The notes under the pieces: generated by a model | Told to the model about the DNA's origin: nothing | The model's database searches: none | The model's input: the letters and a program-made list of their open reading frames with translations, nothing else | Program-made: the position numbers and the translations under genes | Shown: positions 17,619 through 26,569 of the stretch, piece by piece | How positions within the stretch are numbered: position 1 is the first letter of the stretch | How the letters are laid out: the number at the start of each line of letters is the position of its first letter | DNA from: Symsagittifera roscoffensis | Lineage: Eukaryota > Xenacoelomorpha > Acoela > Convolutidae | Length of the DNA stretch: 64,000 nucleotides | Direction: 5' to 3' | NCBI RefSeq assembly: GCF_963678635.1 | Contig: NC_087062.1 | Location: 20,201,789-20,265,788 of the forward strand

Positions 17619-19448
17619 AGCATGCTCCAGATGGAGAAAGATCGGGACATGTGGAGAAAGTTGTTTGAAGACTGCAACAAAAAGCAGGGTCAAGAGATTG
17701 AGCGCCTAAGGCAGGAATACAAAGAGCAATCGGGGCAGATGGCGTTGACAACGGCCGTGGAGAAAGTGATACCTGCAAGGGATATTCCTCGTGGGCAGTC
17801 CCCGATGGAGCTCTTGACGCCTCGAGAAATGAGTCAAACAACGGAGACACGGCTCCCAGCAGAGACAAATCGAGTAACGATCCCGGATCCTAGCGACACC
17901 TTGGGTGACCCCGTCGTAGAACAGTCAGTGAGGAAACTGATAGAGACAGCTGGACGACTGGTCGCTAACAAGAATGCGCCAGGTTCCGGGGTGACTGCAC
18001 CCTATGGAACGATTGACGATACGGGCAGAGTACAACTCTCCCAGACCGTGATCAGACAAGGGATAAGTAACGTGACACCGCTCATGGGGAGCTCGAGAAT
18101 CCCAGAGAGGAAAGTACGAAAGATGCCAGCGAAGAAAGTGTCTCGCATAATAGACGTGCAGAAGAATAATCAATTGAAATACAATTTCACGGGAGTTCCG
18201 GAGACAGATCCGAGGGCCTGCTTCAATCGAGCTACCTGGAGCCCGGCAGTAAACCTGCAGCAACCACCACTCGGGACATCTCATCTGATATTGGGAGACA
18301 GTTTGGTCAGAGTGCTGTCGAATTTGAGGACCTCGTGGGTCACCACGGTGATGGCCTTTGGAGGAACGACGATAGCCCAGTTATATCGGATGGTGGAACT
18401 GATGAATCCAGGGAGGATTCCCAATGTGATGATCTTAGTTGGGACGAATGACATCTCCAGAGGTTCAGACGAGCAGGAAGCACTATGGGAGTCAATGATG
18501 GTGTGTTTGTTTACTACCCTCTATCAGAAATTCAATTGCGCGGTACTGACCATTTGCACTGTGCCAATGAATACGAGAAGCCTGACAGCCTCAGGAGGAA
18601 GGCACAACGAGGGAGTCGTAAGAAGGAACAACATCTTGAGGAACCTAGCAAGTCGAAATGCCGGAAGAATGATCCTCATGGACATCGAACATGAGTTGAG
18701 AGCCATGGATCAGGCCAGACTGACCACGGATGGCATCCACTTCGACAGTATTGAAGGACAAGCTTGGTTGAATCGAGTCTTCCAAGAGCGGTTGGACGAG
18801 CTGGAAGCAGAACTCTTTGACACAGGAGTGCTGAAGGAAGAAGGAACAGTGAGTGTTGCGGTGATTACCACCTTTGTGCCTCCTAGCTTGGAAACACGCT
18901 TGGGTACGGTCCCGGCCGTCACGAACTACAGGCAACAAAGCTCCAGCGAACCAGGTCGAAGAACAGACGTACAGGATCGATTGGGAGAGGCACCGATGAG
19001 GAGGACAATTCATCCTAGGAGAAGAATAGGACCTGTCAACCCAATCGAAGAGACAGCAGGCACATCTAGATCGGACACTAGATCGGAGACGACGAGTACC
19101 AGTCGAGAGGAGAGACCGAGCAGAGGCTCATTGATGTGGTCGAGACCCATACCGTCTCCCTGGCATATATACAAAGACGAACTAATGAAGCTGAATCTCC
19201 AGAGAGTAAGCTTCATCGAAGATGCAAGGAGGATGCTGAATGGAGCGATGCTATCCGTCAGCAGATTGTACTCGATAACCGGCATAGACTGGTTGCTAGC
19301 CGCTAGCATAAATTTCAGCTCCACGACGGCCTTGAGATTTGCTGACTTGGAGGGACTGCCCTCTAACAACACGATGGGACCAGTGAATGCGAGACCGTTG
19401 CAAGATGTGAGGTTGAACCATGATGAGGGGAATCGTGAAGATTCCTGA
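17619..19448 (+). CDS. Second polyprotein: coiled coil plus SGNH/GDSL hydrolase
   Basis: Same frame as 17070-17618. The coiled coil (EIERLRQEYKEQ) ends near 17740, followed by a linker of ~180 residues. The SGNH hydrolase shows all four blocks: LILGDSLV with the nucleophile Ser (GDS at 18294-18302), AFGGTT (block II Gly), ILVGTNDIS (block III GTND, 18441-18452) and TDGIHFDS (block V Asp 18729, His 18738). Such enzymes are esterases, acyltransferases or lipases, and some LINE ORF1 proteins also carry an esterase of this fold. A Ser/Arg-rich tail (SRSDTRSETTSTSREERPS) and a conserved-looking 'SPWHIYKDELMKLNL' segment follow. It ends at TGA 19446-19448, with the next segment in the -1 frame. No signal peptide is seen. 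Confidence 0.82.
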   Translation, partial: SMLQMEKDRDMWRKLFEDCNKKQGQEIERLRQEYKEQSGQMALTTAVEKVIPARDIPRGQSPMELLTPREMSQTTETRLPAETNRVTIPDPSDTLGDPVVEQSVRKLIETAGRLVANKNAPGSGVTAPYGTIDDTGRVQLSQTVIRQGISNVTPLMGSSRIPERKVRKMPAKKVSRIIDVQKNNQLKYNFTGVPETDPRACFNRATWSPAVNLQQPPLGTSHLILGDSLVRVLSNLRTSWVTTVMAFGGTTIAQLYRMVELMNPGRIPNVMILVGTNDISRGSDEQEALWESMMVCLFTTLYQKFNCAVLTICTVPMNTRSLTASGGRHNEGVVRRNNILRNLASRNAGRMILMDIEHELRAMDQARLTTDGIHFDSIEGQAWLNRVFQERLDELEAELFDTGVLKEEGTVSVAVITTFVPPSLETRLGTVPAVTNYRQQSSSEPGRRTDVQDRLGEAPMRRTIHPRRRIGPVNPIEETAGTSRSDTRSETTSTSREERPSRGSLMWSRPIPSPWHIYKDELMKLNLQRVSFIEDARRMLNGAMLSVSRLYSITGIDWLLAASINFSSTTALRFADLEGLPSNNTMGPVNARPLQDVRLNHDEGNREDS

Positions 19449-19474
19449 CGACGAGAGCGCCGATTGGACAACAC

Positions 19475-20485
19475 GTGAAGATATTCAGGCAGCTGACGAC
19501 ACCACCTGGTCATGTGAAGGAAAGAGTGTACCCAAAACTAGTGAACCAAGATGGTGATGCCCAGAGATATGGCGGGTTGACAGCGATAAAGAAAGATGAA
19601 ACCATCTTCGCCGCCTATGACAAAGCAGAGATGAGGAAGGCCAAGATTATGGTAGTAGCGAATTCAGAGTTCGTGTACACTTCCAAGTCTTTGTTTTGGC
19701 CGGACGTCATAATGTTGGCAGCGGTCGACCTGGACCTACTGCAATCAGTATCTTTGGCTATAGGGGTACAAAGGCAGACGGACATGAATCCAATTACGAT
19801 TGTGTTTCCTGGCATCAATGACCATCTACACAGTAGAGGTTTTCTGAGCAGACTCAGAGATCCTACAGCAGCAGAAAACGCAGTATGGCCAGCGATAAAA
19901 GACATCCTTGAGTCGATGGGTGAAGTGGTGGATGCAACGAAGGAGGGGTCATTCAGTAAAGTGGCATTGAGAGTAGTATTCGCGTTGTCTCCGGGATATG
20001 CACATCTCCCGGATGGACTGAAATTCGTGTATGCAATTGTGGCCTTGCTCTCGGAAGGAAAATATGATGTGATCATATCAGCCCCGAATCGCCTGATAGA
20101 AATGGAGAACCTGAGGCCACTTAAGGCTGAACTGCCTGCAGTATGGTCAGATATCTCAAACGCGATGAGAGGATTCAAGGACCACGCGCTACACATGTTA
20201 GTGTTGGACGAAGTGCTGGGGTTGGAACTGTCGAATTTCAGTCGACAACTCAAACTGAAGCCGGGAATAGACGACGACCATCGAGTGATCGCGGCAATGT
20301 CCAACGACTTATGGTTCCGAGCAATGGAAGTGGCAGGTGAAGACACAAGAAGGAAAAACTCACTGGAGACAAGAGCTCATCTGGAGGCGATGATTCTGAG
20401 AACCAAACCGGAAGCCAACCAGTGGCTACACCTGAACCCTAGAGTAGCGGCATTGGGTGCAGATGCTTTTGAGCAAGGCCCGTGA
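19475..20485 (+). CDS. Second polyprotein: region with a degenerate SGNH-like fold
   Basis: 336 codons in frame 2, open a little upstream of 19475 so that reading can join the SGNH segment after a one-base shift near 19447. VVANSEFVYTS followed by ITIVFPGINDHLHSRG (GIND at 19811-19822) and later FALSPGYAHLPDG, KYDVIISAPNRLIEM mimic the order of SGNH blocks I, III and V. The GDS and terminal His are not clear. I infer a second, catalytically dead SGNH-like domain, with modest confidence. It ends at TGA 20483-20485, and the next segment overlaps in the -1 frame. Confidence 0.65.
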   Translation: MKIFRQLTTPPGHVKERVYPKLVNQDGDAQRYGGLTAIKKDETIFAAYDKAEMRKAKIMVVANSEFVYTSKSLFWPDVIMLAAVDLDLLQSVSLAIGVQRQTDMNPITIVFPGINDHLHSRGFLSRLRDPTAAENAVWPAIKDILESMGEVVDATKEGSFSKVALRVVFALSPGYAHLPDGLKFVYAIVALLSEGKYDVIISAPNRLIEMENLRPLKAELPAVWSDISNAMRGFKDHALHMLVLDEVLGLELSNFSRQLKLKPGIDDDHRVIAAMSNDLWFRAMEVAGEDTRRKNSLETRAHLEAMILRTKPEANQWLHLNPRVAALGADAFEQGP

Positions 20486-20754
20486 TGATCACGAAGATAC
20501 ATGCCTACTTGTTGAAGGAGGTGAACCTGGCGGAAAATGCCGGAGAAAAGACTGCTGAGTTTGTAAACAGAATGTGTCAGATTACTCTGGAAACCTTCTG
20601 GACCCAGGAAATGAAAGGACAGGAGGGCTTTGAAAGGACAGACAGCATGCTAGAAGGGTTGGGAGCCGGATGGACCGCGTCCTTCTTGGCAAAAGTCTAT
20701 CCGAAAGTCTCGCACTATTTGATAAAGGAATTCCTCCAAGCAGTGGTGGGTGAG
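20482..20754 (+). CDS. Second polyprotein: short helical segment
   Basis: Frame 1 carries the chain from the end of the preceding ORF (overlap GTGATGATC). The ~90 codons MITKIHAYLLKEVNLAENAG... to YLIKEFLQAV are helical and unrecognised. Frame 1 stays open to 21075, but after about 20750 it loses protein-like character while frame 2 gains it, so I end the real segment there. Confidence 0.6.
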
Positions 20755-21835
20755 AGTATCGATAGTGGAATTAATAGCCTTATTCGTGACATTCGGAGCG
20801 GAGAGTTTCGTGAAAGGACCGGCGATGCTGCTCACCGATGGAATTCAGAACCTGCGGCTAGATGGACTTCTGACATTGATCGCAATTACCCACGGAAACT
20901 TGGGAGGACTAATGGAACTGGCACGTTGTCCAGAGCAGATGAAAGAGAGAGTGAGGAACTTGGATATGAAGAAATCCACGGACTCGTGGAACAAGATAAG
21001 AGACCTGAGACACACTCTTATCCAGTATCTCTTACAACAAAATCGCTTTGGAACGGGAGAAGACGAGACGATTGAAAAAGAGGAAGATGTTAGACGACAT
21101 GTTGGAGGCATGCCACTGTTAACTGATCTGAGCTTGGCTATGAGAACCGATCCCTTGGCGCTGATAAGAGGAGTCACGGAGTTCGTGACAGTGATCTATG
21201 GACCAGCAGTCACGTTTGCCTTCCCTGACGTTAAAGTGGAAGCATATAGGAGGTCGGTGCTGCACCTGAACCTCATATCGGCAGTGGACGGTAGTACACT
21301 GAACAGGTGTGAGCAGCACACATTGCGGGAGCTCATGAGTGAAGATCTGTTATTTGCGAAAATATCGGAGCCAGAGATGACAGTCATCAATTTTGACGAT
21401 CACTTCCGTGACCGCATGGGAGAAGTAGAAAGAGGACACATCGAGGTGTTTCCAAGGCTTTGGGATCTGAGGCCCTATGATAAAACGAATGGTGAGATAA
21501 CCAGAGTGCCTCGTCTCACTGCAGCATATCACAAAGTGAGAGAAGAGACGAAGGACTGGGGCGATTACAAGAAGCTGCCGGAGGCAATCCCTGAATTCCC
21601 TCTGATAAGAAGGATGTTGCTCGGAGCAGTCTCCGTGGTACAGACTCCTAGATTGGGAGCATTCAAAGCCAATGAAAGGAGAGTAGGGAATTTCGTGGGA
21701 ACTTTCCTAGCACCCTTCGGCTGCGAAGAAATCAAAGTGGTCCAGGGAGAAGAGGAAGATAAATCGGCCGGTACATTGCTCATACCGAGATTCCAGGAAG
21801 AAGCCGAAAATAACGAACAAGGACCATCGAGCTGA
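20750..21835 (+). CDS. Second polyprotein: unrecognised central region
   Basis: 361 codons in frame 2. It opens with a hydrophobic stretch (VELIALFVTFGAESFV) that could be a buried helix or a membrane segment. It continues with a mixed alpha/beta sequence (GGMPLLTDLSLAMRTDPLAL, TVINFDDHFRDRMGEVERG, PEFPLIRRMLLGAVSVVQT) and an acidic tail. I recognise no family. It ends at TGA 21833-21835, and the next ORF is in the same frame with no shift, so this stop is a second internal TGA of the polyprotein. Confidence 0.65.
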   Translation: MRVSIVELIALFVTFGAESFVKGPAMLLTDGIQNLRLDGLLTLIAITHGNLGGLMELARCPEQMKERVRNLDMKKSTDSWNKIRDLRHTLIQYLLQQNRFGTGEDETIEKEEDVRRHVGGMPLLTDLSLAMRTDPLALIRGVTEFVTVIYGPAVTFAFPDVKVEAYRRSVLHLNLISAVDGSTLNRCEQHTLRELMSEDLLFAKISEPEMTVINFDDHFRDRMGEVERGHIEVFPRLWDLRPYDKTNGEITRVPRLTAAYHKVREETKDWGDYKKLPEAIPEFPLIRRMLLGAVSVVQTPRLGAFKANERRVGNFVGTFLAPFGCEEIKVVQGEEEDKSAGTLLIPRFQEEAENNEQGPSS

Positions 21836-24800
21836 AACAAGGATAAGTCTGAAGGAAATGACGGACAGGGTGGAAGCCGTCAAACCGAAGAACCCATGCA
21901 ACAAGATCAAGCTGGTGGGGAAGACGACAGGGCATCGACAGGAGGAACATCCAGCCTGGATTTCAATATCTTCAGTGATCTTGAGAATAATGCAGACACG
22001 TTGGAAACGACTGAGCCAGCGGATGAAGGCATCTCGACACTGGAGCCTCCGTCAGCCTTTGTGGAAATGAAACGGAATTTGCCGGAGAGCAGCTTTCCTG
22101 GCAATTCAAGAAATAACGACCAGAGAATCCTCATGGAATCACCTCGGAGGAGAAGAATAGAGGCCTCAGCCAGAGTACCTTTCTTGGGAACGCTGCCCGA
22201 AGAAGAATGGGAAGTTCATCACCGAGACCATGAGAGTAGGACGGGATGCAAGCTGGACAGAGTGGCGTTTATGGAAGAAGTCTGGACCGTGGTTCAAAGC
22301 TATGGGACCCAGTCTATTCTGAAAACGGGTCTCAACCAACCCTTGATGAGAGAAGTACTGGACAAGCTTGATGAGTGTGAAGGGAGACTGAGTGAGTTGT
22401 TGATCGACTCAGCCACTGATGAGAGTGAAGCGAATTCTCCCATCAAGATGACACCGCAGGACGATGAAGGAGAGGTGGTGTATCTGTCAAGAACCAGGAG
22501 AGGGACGATGCGATCAAAAATGGTGATTGATAAAATCAATGCGATGAAAATGAAGTTAGGCAGCAGAGTGATGCCGAGGAGAGTTGGAAAGACGAAGGTG
22601 GATTCAGAAATATCGATGAAAGCTGGTAACTCAGCGAAAAGGAAACGAGTTGAGGAGGTCATGGATTTGGGGCAAGGTGATTATCAATTGTCTGGCACAG
22701 ATAGAATATTAACTGATATAGCGATGGTGCCACCCATTCTCATGGCGGGGATAAAATCAACCGGTTCTAAATCCAAAAGGAGTGACCGCATTCTGACTGG
22801 AGCAACCTTAGAAATGGAAATACTCAGCCAATGTGGAGAGAGCAAAATGAAAGACTTCAAGCCATCTCCCATGAATCATGGAAAGGGAAGTGTCGCAGGA
22901 CAACTAACACCAGTGGAATACAACCGACTGACAGTGTCGGAGAATGTGTCGATAGATGAACCCACCGGTGGATACATGGAGATGTTGGAATACCGAAACT
23001 CGGCTAGAGGGTATGTAATGGCCCTGGAAGACGAAAAAGCCATGGAGGGTTATCTGGAAACGATGTTGCAAGGCACCACCCTCAAGCAGAAGGCGTACGG
23101 GACTTTGGCGTCGTCTGACATACAGGCGGAAACGATTGAGCAGTTAGTGAGCCTTCCATGGAAAGCAGTAGTGTTGAGGTATTTTGAAGAAGAAATGAGG
23201 ACTATGCCAAGAATACATGCTCTCGTGGCAGTACCTTACGTAAGAACAGAGTTACAACTCAGGTTCGCCTGGTGCATGATGGGACTGACTCGCGAAGAAT
23301 ATGATTCAGAGGAAAGGAAGAGATCAAAAGAAGAAAAGGTTTTCTTTATGACGAATCTGAGGGATCTGATAGTCCAGGAGGGAGCAGCAGTAGCGTGTGC
23401 GAAGCGGAGAGACGCTCTCTGTTTCATTCGATTCCTGATAGAGCAGATTTCAGTACCTGCATTAAACACTTGTGTTAAAATGTTGAGGGAAGGCGATGAG
23501 CGAACGAAAGCCTTATTCTTGCTAGCACTGCTGGATATGCAGCAAAGTAAACCGATGAGGGTGAACATGAAAGAACCAGAGGAGTTGGAACCCATGAAAA
23601 AGATAGACGAAATCAGGAGATTCTCAAACATGGAGCTGAGACTCACTAAAGAATCTATGGGAGCATTGCCGAAATCCAGTGAATACTGTGGACCGATCAA
23701 GAAGAAATCGTATGGCTACGTATCCGGGATCATAGGGATCGCGTACAATCCTTTCCTGAGTGAAGACATACGCGATTGCTTCTTCGATTATGAGCAGGCG
23801 GTGTTGCTAAGATTCTGGACGTCCAGAATTGTTACGATTAAGAGCGTTAACAATCCACAGGCCAAATTGGGACTGGTCTTGGAAGAAGAGGTGACTGCAC
23901 CTTCAGTACCAAAATCCGACAAAAGAGTGGAGTTTGGGTTGGGATTCTCAGATGAATTACTGAGAACGAGCTTGATGACAGTGTGGGAATTGATGAGGCC
24001 ATCATGGTGTCCTAGTCCCAACGCTGACTCAATATTACGGGCGACACAAGACGTACAGAGGGAACTGAATGCAGACTGTAACCTGCGTGACCTCAACATC
24101 AAATATAATGTGATGATAACGGCCTCTAAGAGCAACGGAGAAGATAAAGTGGAGTTGCCTGGCTGGGGACCAGAAGACTGGGTTAAACCTGGTAGCTGTC
24201 TGGCGGAAGTCTGTGGACTGGAGGGTCACGTTTGTGGAGGTTTGGACTGTATGAAGACCCTGGAGAAACAACACAAGCAATTGACGTTATTGTTTGGAAA
24301 TGTAGTGATGAAAGCTAGAACAGAAACGGAACTGATAGCAGATTGCCATGGAGGAACCGATGTGAATCTAGTGACTGCACTAGGATTCTACAGCATGTTT
24401 GGTTCTTTAGAGTCACTATTGAATCTGGAACAGAAACATGAGGTGGTCACAGCCATCAGTGTAGAAGTATTCCCAGGAGTTCTGCAGACTGAACAGAAAT
24501 ACATAGGGAAATGGAGGGAAGCAATCGAGACAGAAATGAACATCAGACACAGCGAGACTTATTGTAGACCATCAGGAGCACGATATTTGGTGGGTTCAAC
24601 GTTGGCTCCAATGTGCAGGAGCAGATATCCTGTACATTTCGTGGCTGTGGACGTGAAGAGTACAAGAACGATCGTGGATCAAGCCTTCTCAGTGCCGAAG
24701 TGTGTGAGATTGGCGAGAATGTCTGAAAAGTCTTACGAGTTACTATGTAAGATGTTTTCAGCAGTTCCGGAGAGAACCAAAGAAGAATTGGAGTCAATAC

Positions 24801-25750
24801 TAGGAAAGAAGTTCATGGGATATGTGAGTGGGAACTTCAGTGACTTTGAGAGACAGAAACAGAGAGGATCAACTGTCACAGATTACAATGCAGTAGATGA
24901 GAATGATGAAGTCCACCGAGTGATGATGGAAGTGGAACCATTGCTGGAAGCTTCGGGAAAACGAAATTGGAGGAGCATCATGTTGACGCATGACGAGTTT
25001 CCTTGCCACTGCTTGCTGCAGACGTGGTGGTATCCCAAGCGTAGTAATCTGATGTTGATCTGGGACTCTGGAGAGCTGCTCTCCATGGGTTTACCAGATT
25101 CATCACAGCCCCTAACGATAGTGATATTGGGAGTTATGATGGCGATACGATGGCTGGAAGCTCATGTGAGAGAAAATAACAGACAGGAGGCACCGACGAG
25201 AGAACAGTTGCGGAAATTAGATTGTCTAAAAGATTTAGATCTTTTGGAGACAATGTGCAAATTTCTAAACATTCCGATGGAAGTGAAGAAGATATGGGCA
25301 AGAAAACGATTGATGCCATGGTTCAGAGCTAACATGACTGCATGGTTGTACGAGTATGCGAAAAAGCATATGTCGAAGCATGGCAGGGTGTACAGTGAAT
25401 ATCAGCTGGACATTGGAGCAGGAGCTTTCAAGCGAGCTCTCGTGACTCATCGGAATGCAGTGACCACCGCTGTGAAAAGAATTTCCAGGACGAGTGAACG
25501 TAGTGGAAAGGAGAAGGCAGAGATGCTGAAAGAAGATTTGGAGAGAAACGTGACGTTGTGTCTCCACAACAGCTTCTGCAGAAACAGAGAATCTAACGTG
25601 GATCCCCTACCTTGTTGTAAAGAGAGGGTGGAAGAGCAGAAGTGTTGGAGGACGGCTTCCAGCAGCGTCAGGATAGCTAACGACGTGTTACAAGATACAG
25701 AAACTGAGAGTGCAGAGTCAGTATCACAGGAGGAAGAAATGGAACATTGA
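21836..25750 (+). CDS. Second polyprotein: large C-terminal region, function unknown
   Basis: The longest uninterrupted frame in the element; the first ATG-like start is near 21896 and the frame gives 1284 codons from there. The first ~120 residues are acidic and disordered. A basic stretch with RKRVEEVMDL lies near residue 250. The middle and end are mixed alpha/beta, with a Cys-rich patch CLAEVCGLEGHVCGGLDC near residue 770 and hydrophobic blocks such as SQPLTIVILGVMMAIRWLE near residue 1075. I see no motif of envelope, helicase, methyltransferase or protease families. It is intact over 3.9 kb in a copy otherwise full of breaks. The stop is TGA 25748-25750. Confidence 0.75.
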   Translation, partial: NKDKSEGNDGQGGSRQTEEPMQQDQAGGEDDRASTGGTSSLDFNIFSDLENNADTLETTEPADEGISTLEPPSAFVEMKRNLPESSFPGNSRNNDQRILMESPRRRRIEASARVPFLGTLPEEEWEVHHRDHESRTGCKLDRVAFMEEVWTVVQSYGTQSILKTGLNQPLMREVLDKLDECEGRLSELLIDSATDESEANSPIKMTPQDDEGEVVYLSRTRRGTMRSKMVIDKINAMKMKLGSRVMPRRVGKTKVDSEISMKAGNSAKRKRVEEVMDLGQGDYQLSGTDRILTDIAMVPPILMAGIKSTGSKSKRSDRILTGATLEMEILSQCGESKMKDFKPSPMNHGKGSVAGQLTPVEYNRLTVSENVSIDEPTGGYMEMLEYRNSARGYVMALEDEKAMEGYLETMLQGTTLKQKAYGTLASSDIQAETIEQLVSLPWKAVVLRYFEEEMRTMPRIHALVAVPYVRTELQLRFAWCMMGLTREEYDSEERKRSKEEKVFFMTNLRDLIVQEGAAVACAKRRDALCFIRFLIEQISVPALNTCVKMLREGDERTKALFLLALLDMQQSKPMRVNMKEPEELEPMKKIDEIRRFSNMELRLTKESMGALPKSSEYCGPIKKKSYGYVSGIIGIAYNPFLSEDIRDCFFDYEQAVLLRFWTSRIVTIKSVNNPQAKLGLVLEEEVTAPSVPKSDKRVEFGLGFSDELLRTSLMTVWELMRPSWCPSPNADSILRATQDVQRELNADCNLRDLNIKYNVMITASKSNGEDKVELPGWGPEDWVKPGSCLAEVCGLEGHVCGGLDCMKTLEKQHKQLTLLFGNVVMKARTETELIADCHGGTDVNLVTALGFYSMFGSLESLLNLEQKHEVVTAISVEVFPGVLQTEQKYIGKWREAIETEMNIRHSETYCRPSGARYLVGSTLAPMCRSRYPVHFVAVDVKSTRTIVDQAFSVPKCVRLARMSEKSYELLCKMFSAVPERTKEELESILGKKFMGYVSGNFSDFERQKQRGSTVTDYNAVDENDEVHRVMMEVEPLLEASGKRNWRSIMLTHDEFPCHCLLQTWWYPKRSNLMLIWDSGELLSMGLPDSSQPLTIVILGVMMAIRWLEAHVRENNRQEAPTREQLRKLDCLKDLDLLETMCKFLNIPMEVKKIWARKRLMPWFRANMTAWLYEYAKKHMSKHGRVYSEYQLDIGAGAFKRALVTHRNAVTTAVKRISRTSERSGKEKAEMLKEDLERNVTLCLHNSFCRNRESNVDPLPCCKERVEEQKCWRTASSSVRIANDVLQDTETESAESVSQEEEMEH

Positions 25751-26569
25751 CGGATGACCGAAAAACAAGATAAAAAATAGATGAAATTAGAAGAATTTAG
25801 AAGTTTTAGAACTTCTAAACGACGAAAAAAGAAGAAAACAAAGGAGTGATGAAGAAAAATTAAAACTCAGAATTGTTTTATGTGTGTGAAAAACTCAAGT
25901 GAGAAACCAAGCAACCAAATTGTAATTGAAAACTGAAACATTAAGTTGAGTTTTGAAATTGTTGCATTTGTAAATTTGCATTTTGATTTTAGTTGAAGTG
26001 GCTTTAGAGACACTCACTTACTATTTATTTAGGAAGGCTTAAGTGAAGGAGTATATTTAAATATTCCAGCCTACATGACTGTTTTTAACCAGCTAGGAGA
26101 ACTGATCACTTTGTGGTGACATGGAAGGCTTGAGTAATCTCTCGAAGAGGGAGATTGTTTCATTGTTCTTTCTAACCACAGAGTTTCTTAGTTTTTTATT
26201 CAGGACAATAACAAGCAAGATTTCCGAAGGGAAAAGCGTAGTAGGATAATTTTAGCTTGTTGGTTGGCAGGACTGTCCTGCAAGCCAACACCTTTTAAAT
26301 CTAAGAGAAAAAGTTTTAATCGGGACATTGACATTGGAAGTCAGAAAATATGTTTTATCTTAAGTCATATCCTCAATGTGCAGATTAATGAGAGAACTTG
26401 AAGGCTATAGTGATGTAGTATGATGCCATTTATATTCTGCAGTGAGTCGATGTGACGTGGATAAAAGTAATTTCGTGCATTTTGTAAATTCTGTTCGATG
26501 ACACTGAAACCATTTTACGAACATTGCGTGATTCAATGAGGACATTGACCGGACTGTCCGGGGAGTATG
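25751..26569 (+). promoter_or_regulatory. 3' untranslated region of the giant LTR element
   Basis: About 820 bases between the second polyprotein and the 3' LTR with no coding frame. It is purine-rich at the start (AAAAAAGAAGAAAACAAAGGAG near 25825). It contains two near-perfect palindromes around the word GGACTGTCC, GCAGGACTGTCCTGC at 26267-26281 and CCGGACTGTCCGG at 26549-26561. The second lies directly before GGGGAG, the only purine tract next to the LTR, which may serve as a weak polypurine tract. Confidence 0.6.

Noticed and set aside
21896-25750. An envelope glycoprotein as the product of the large C-terminal ORF
   Set aside because: No signal peptide, no furin-type site near a fusion peptide, and no clear C-terminal membrane anchor could be seen, so I leave it as unknown.
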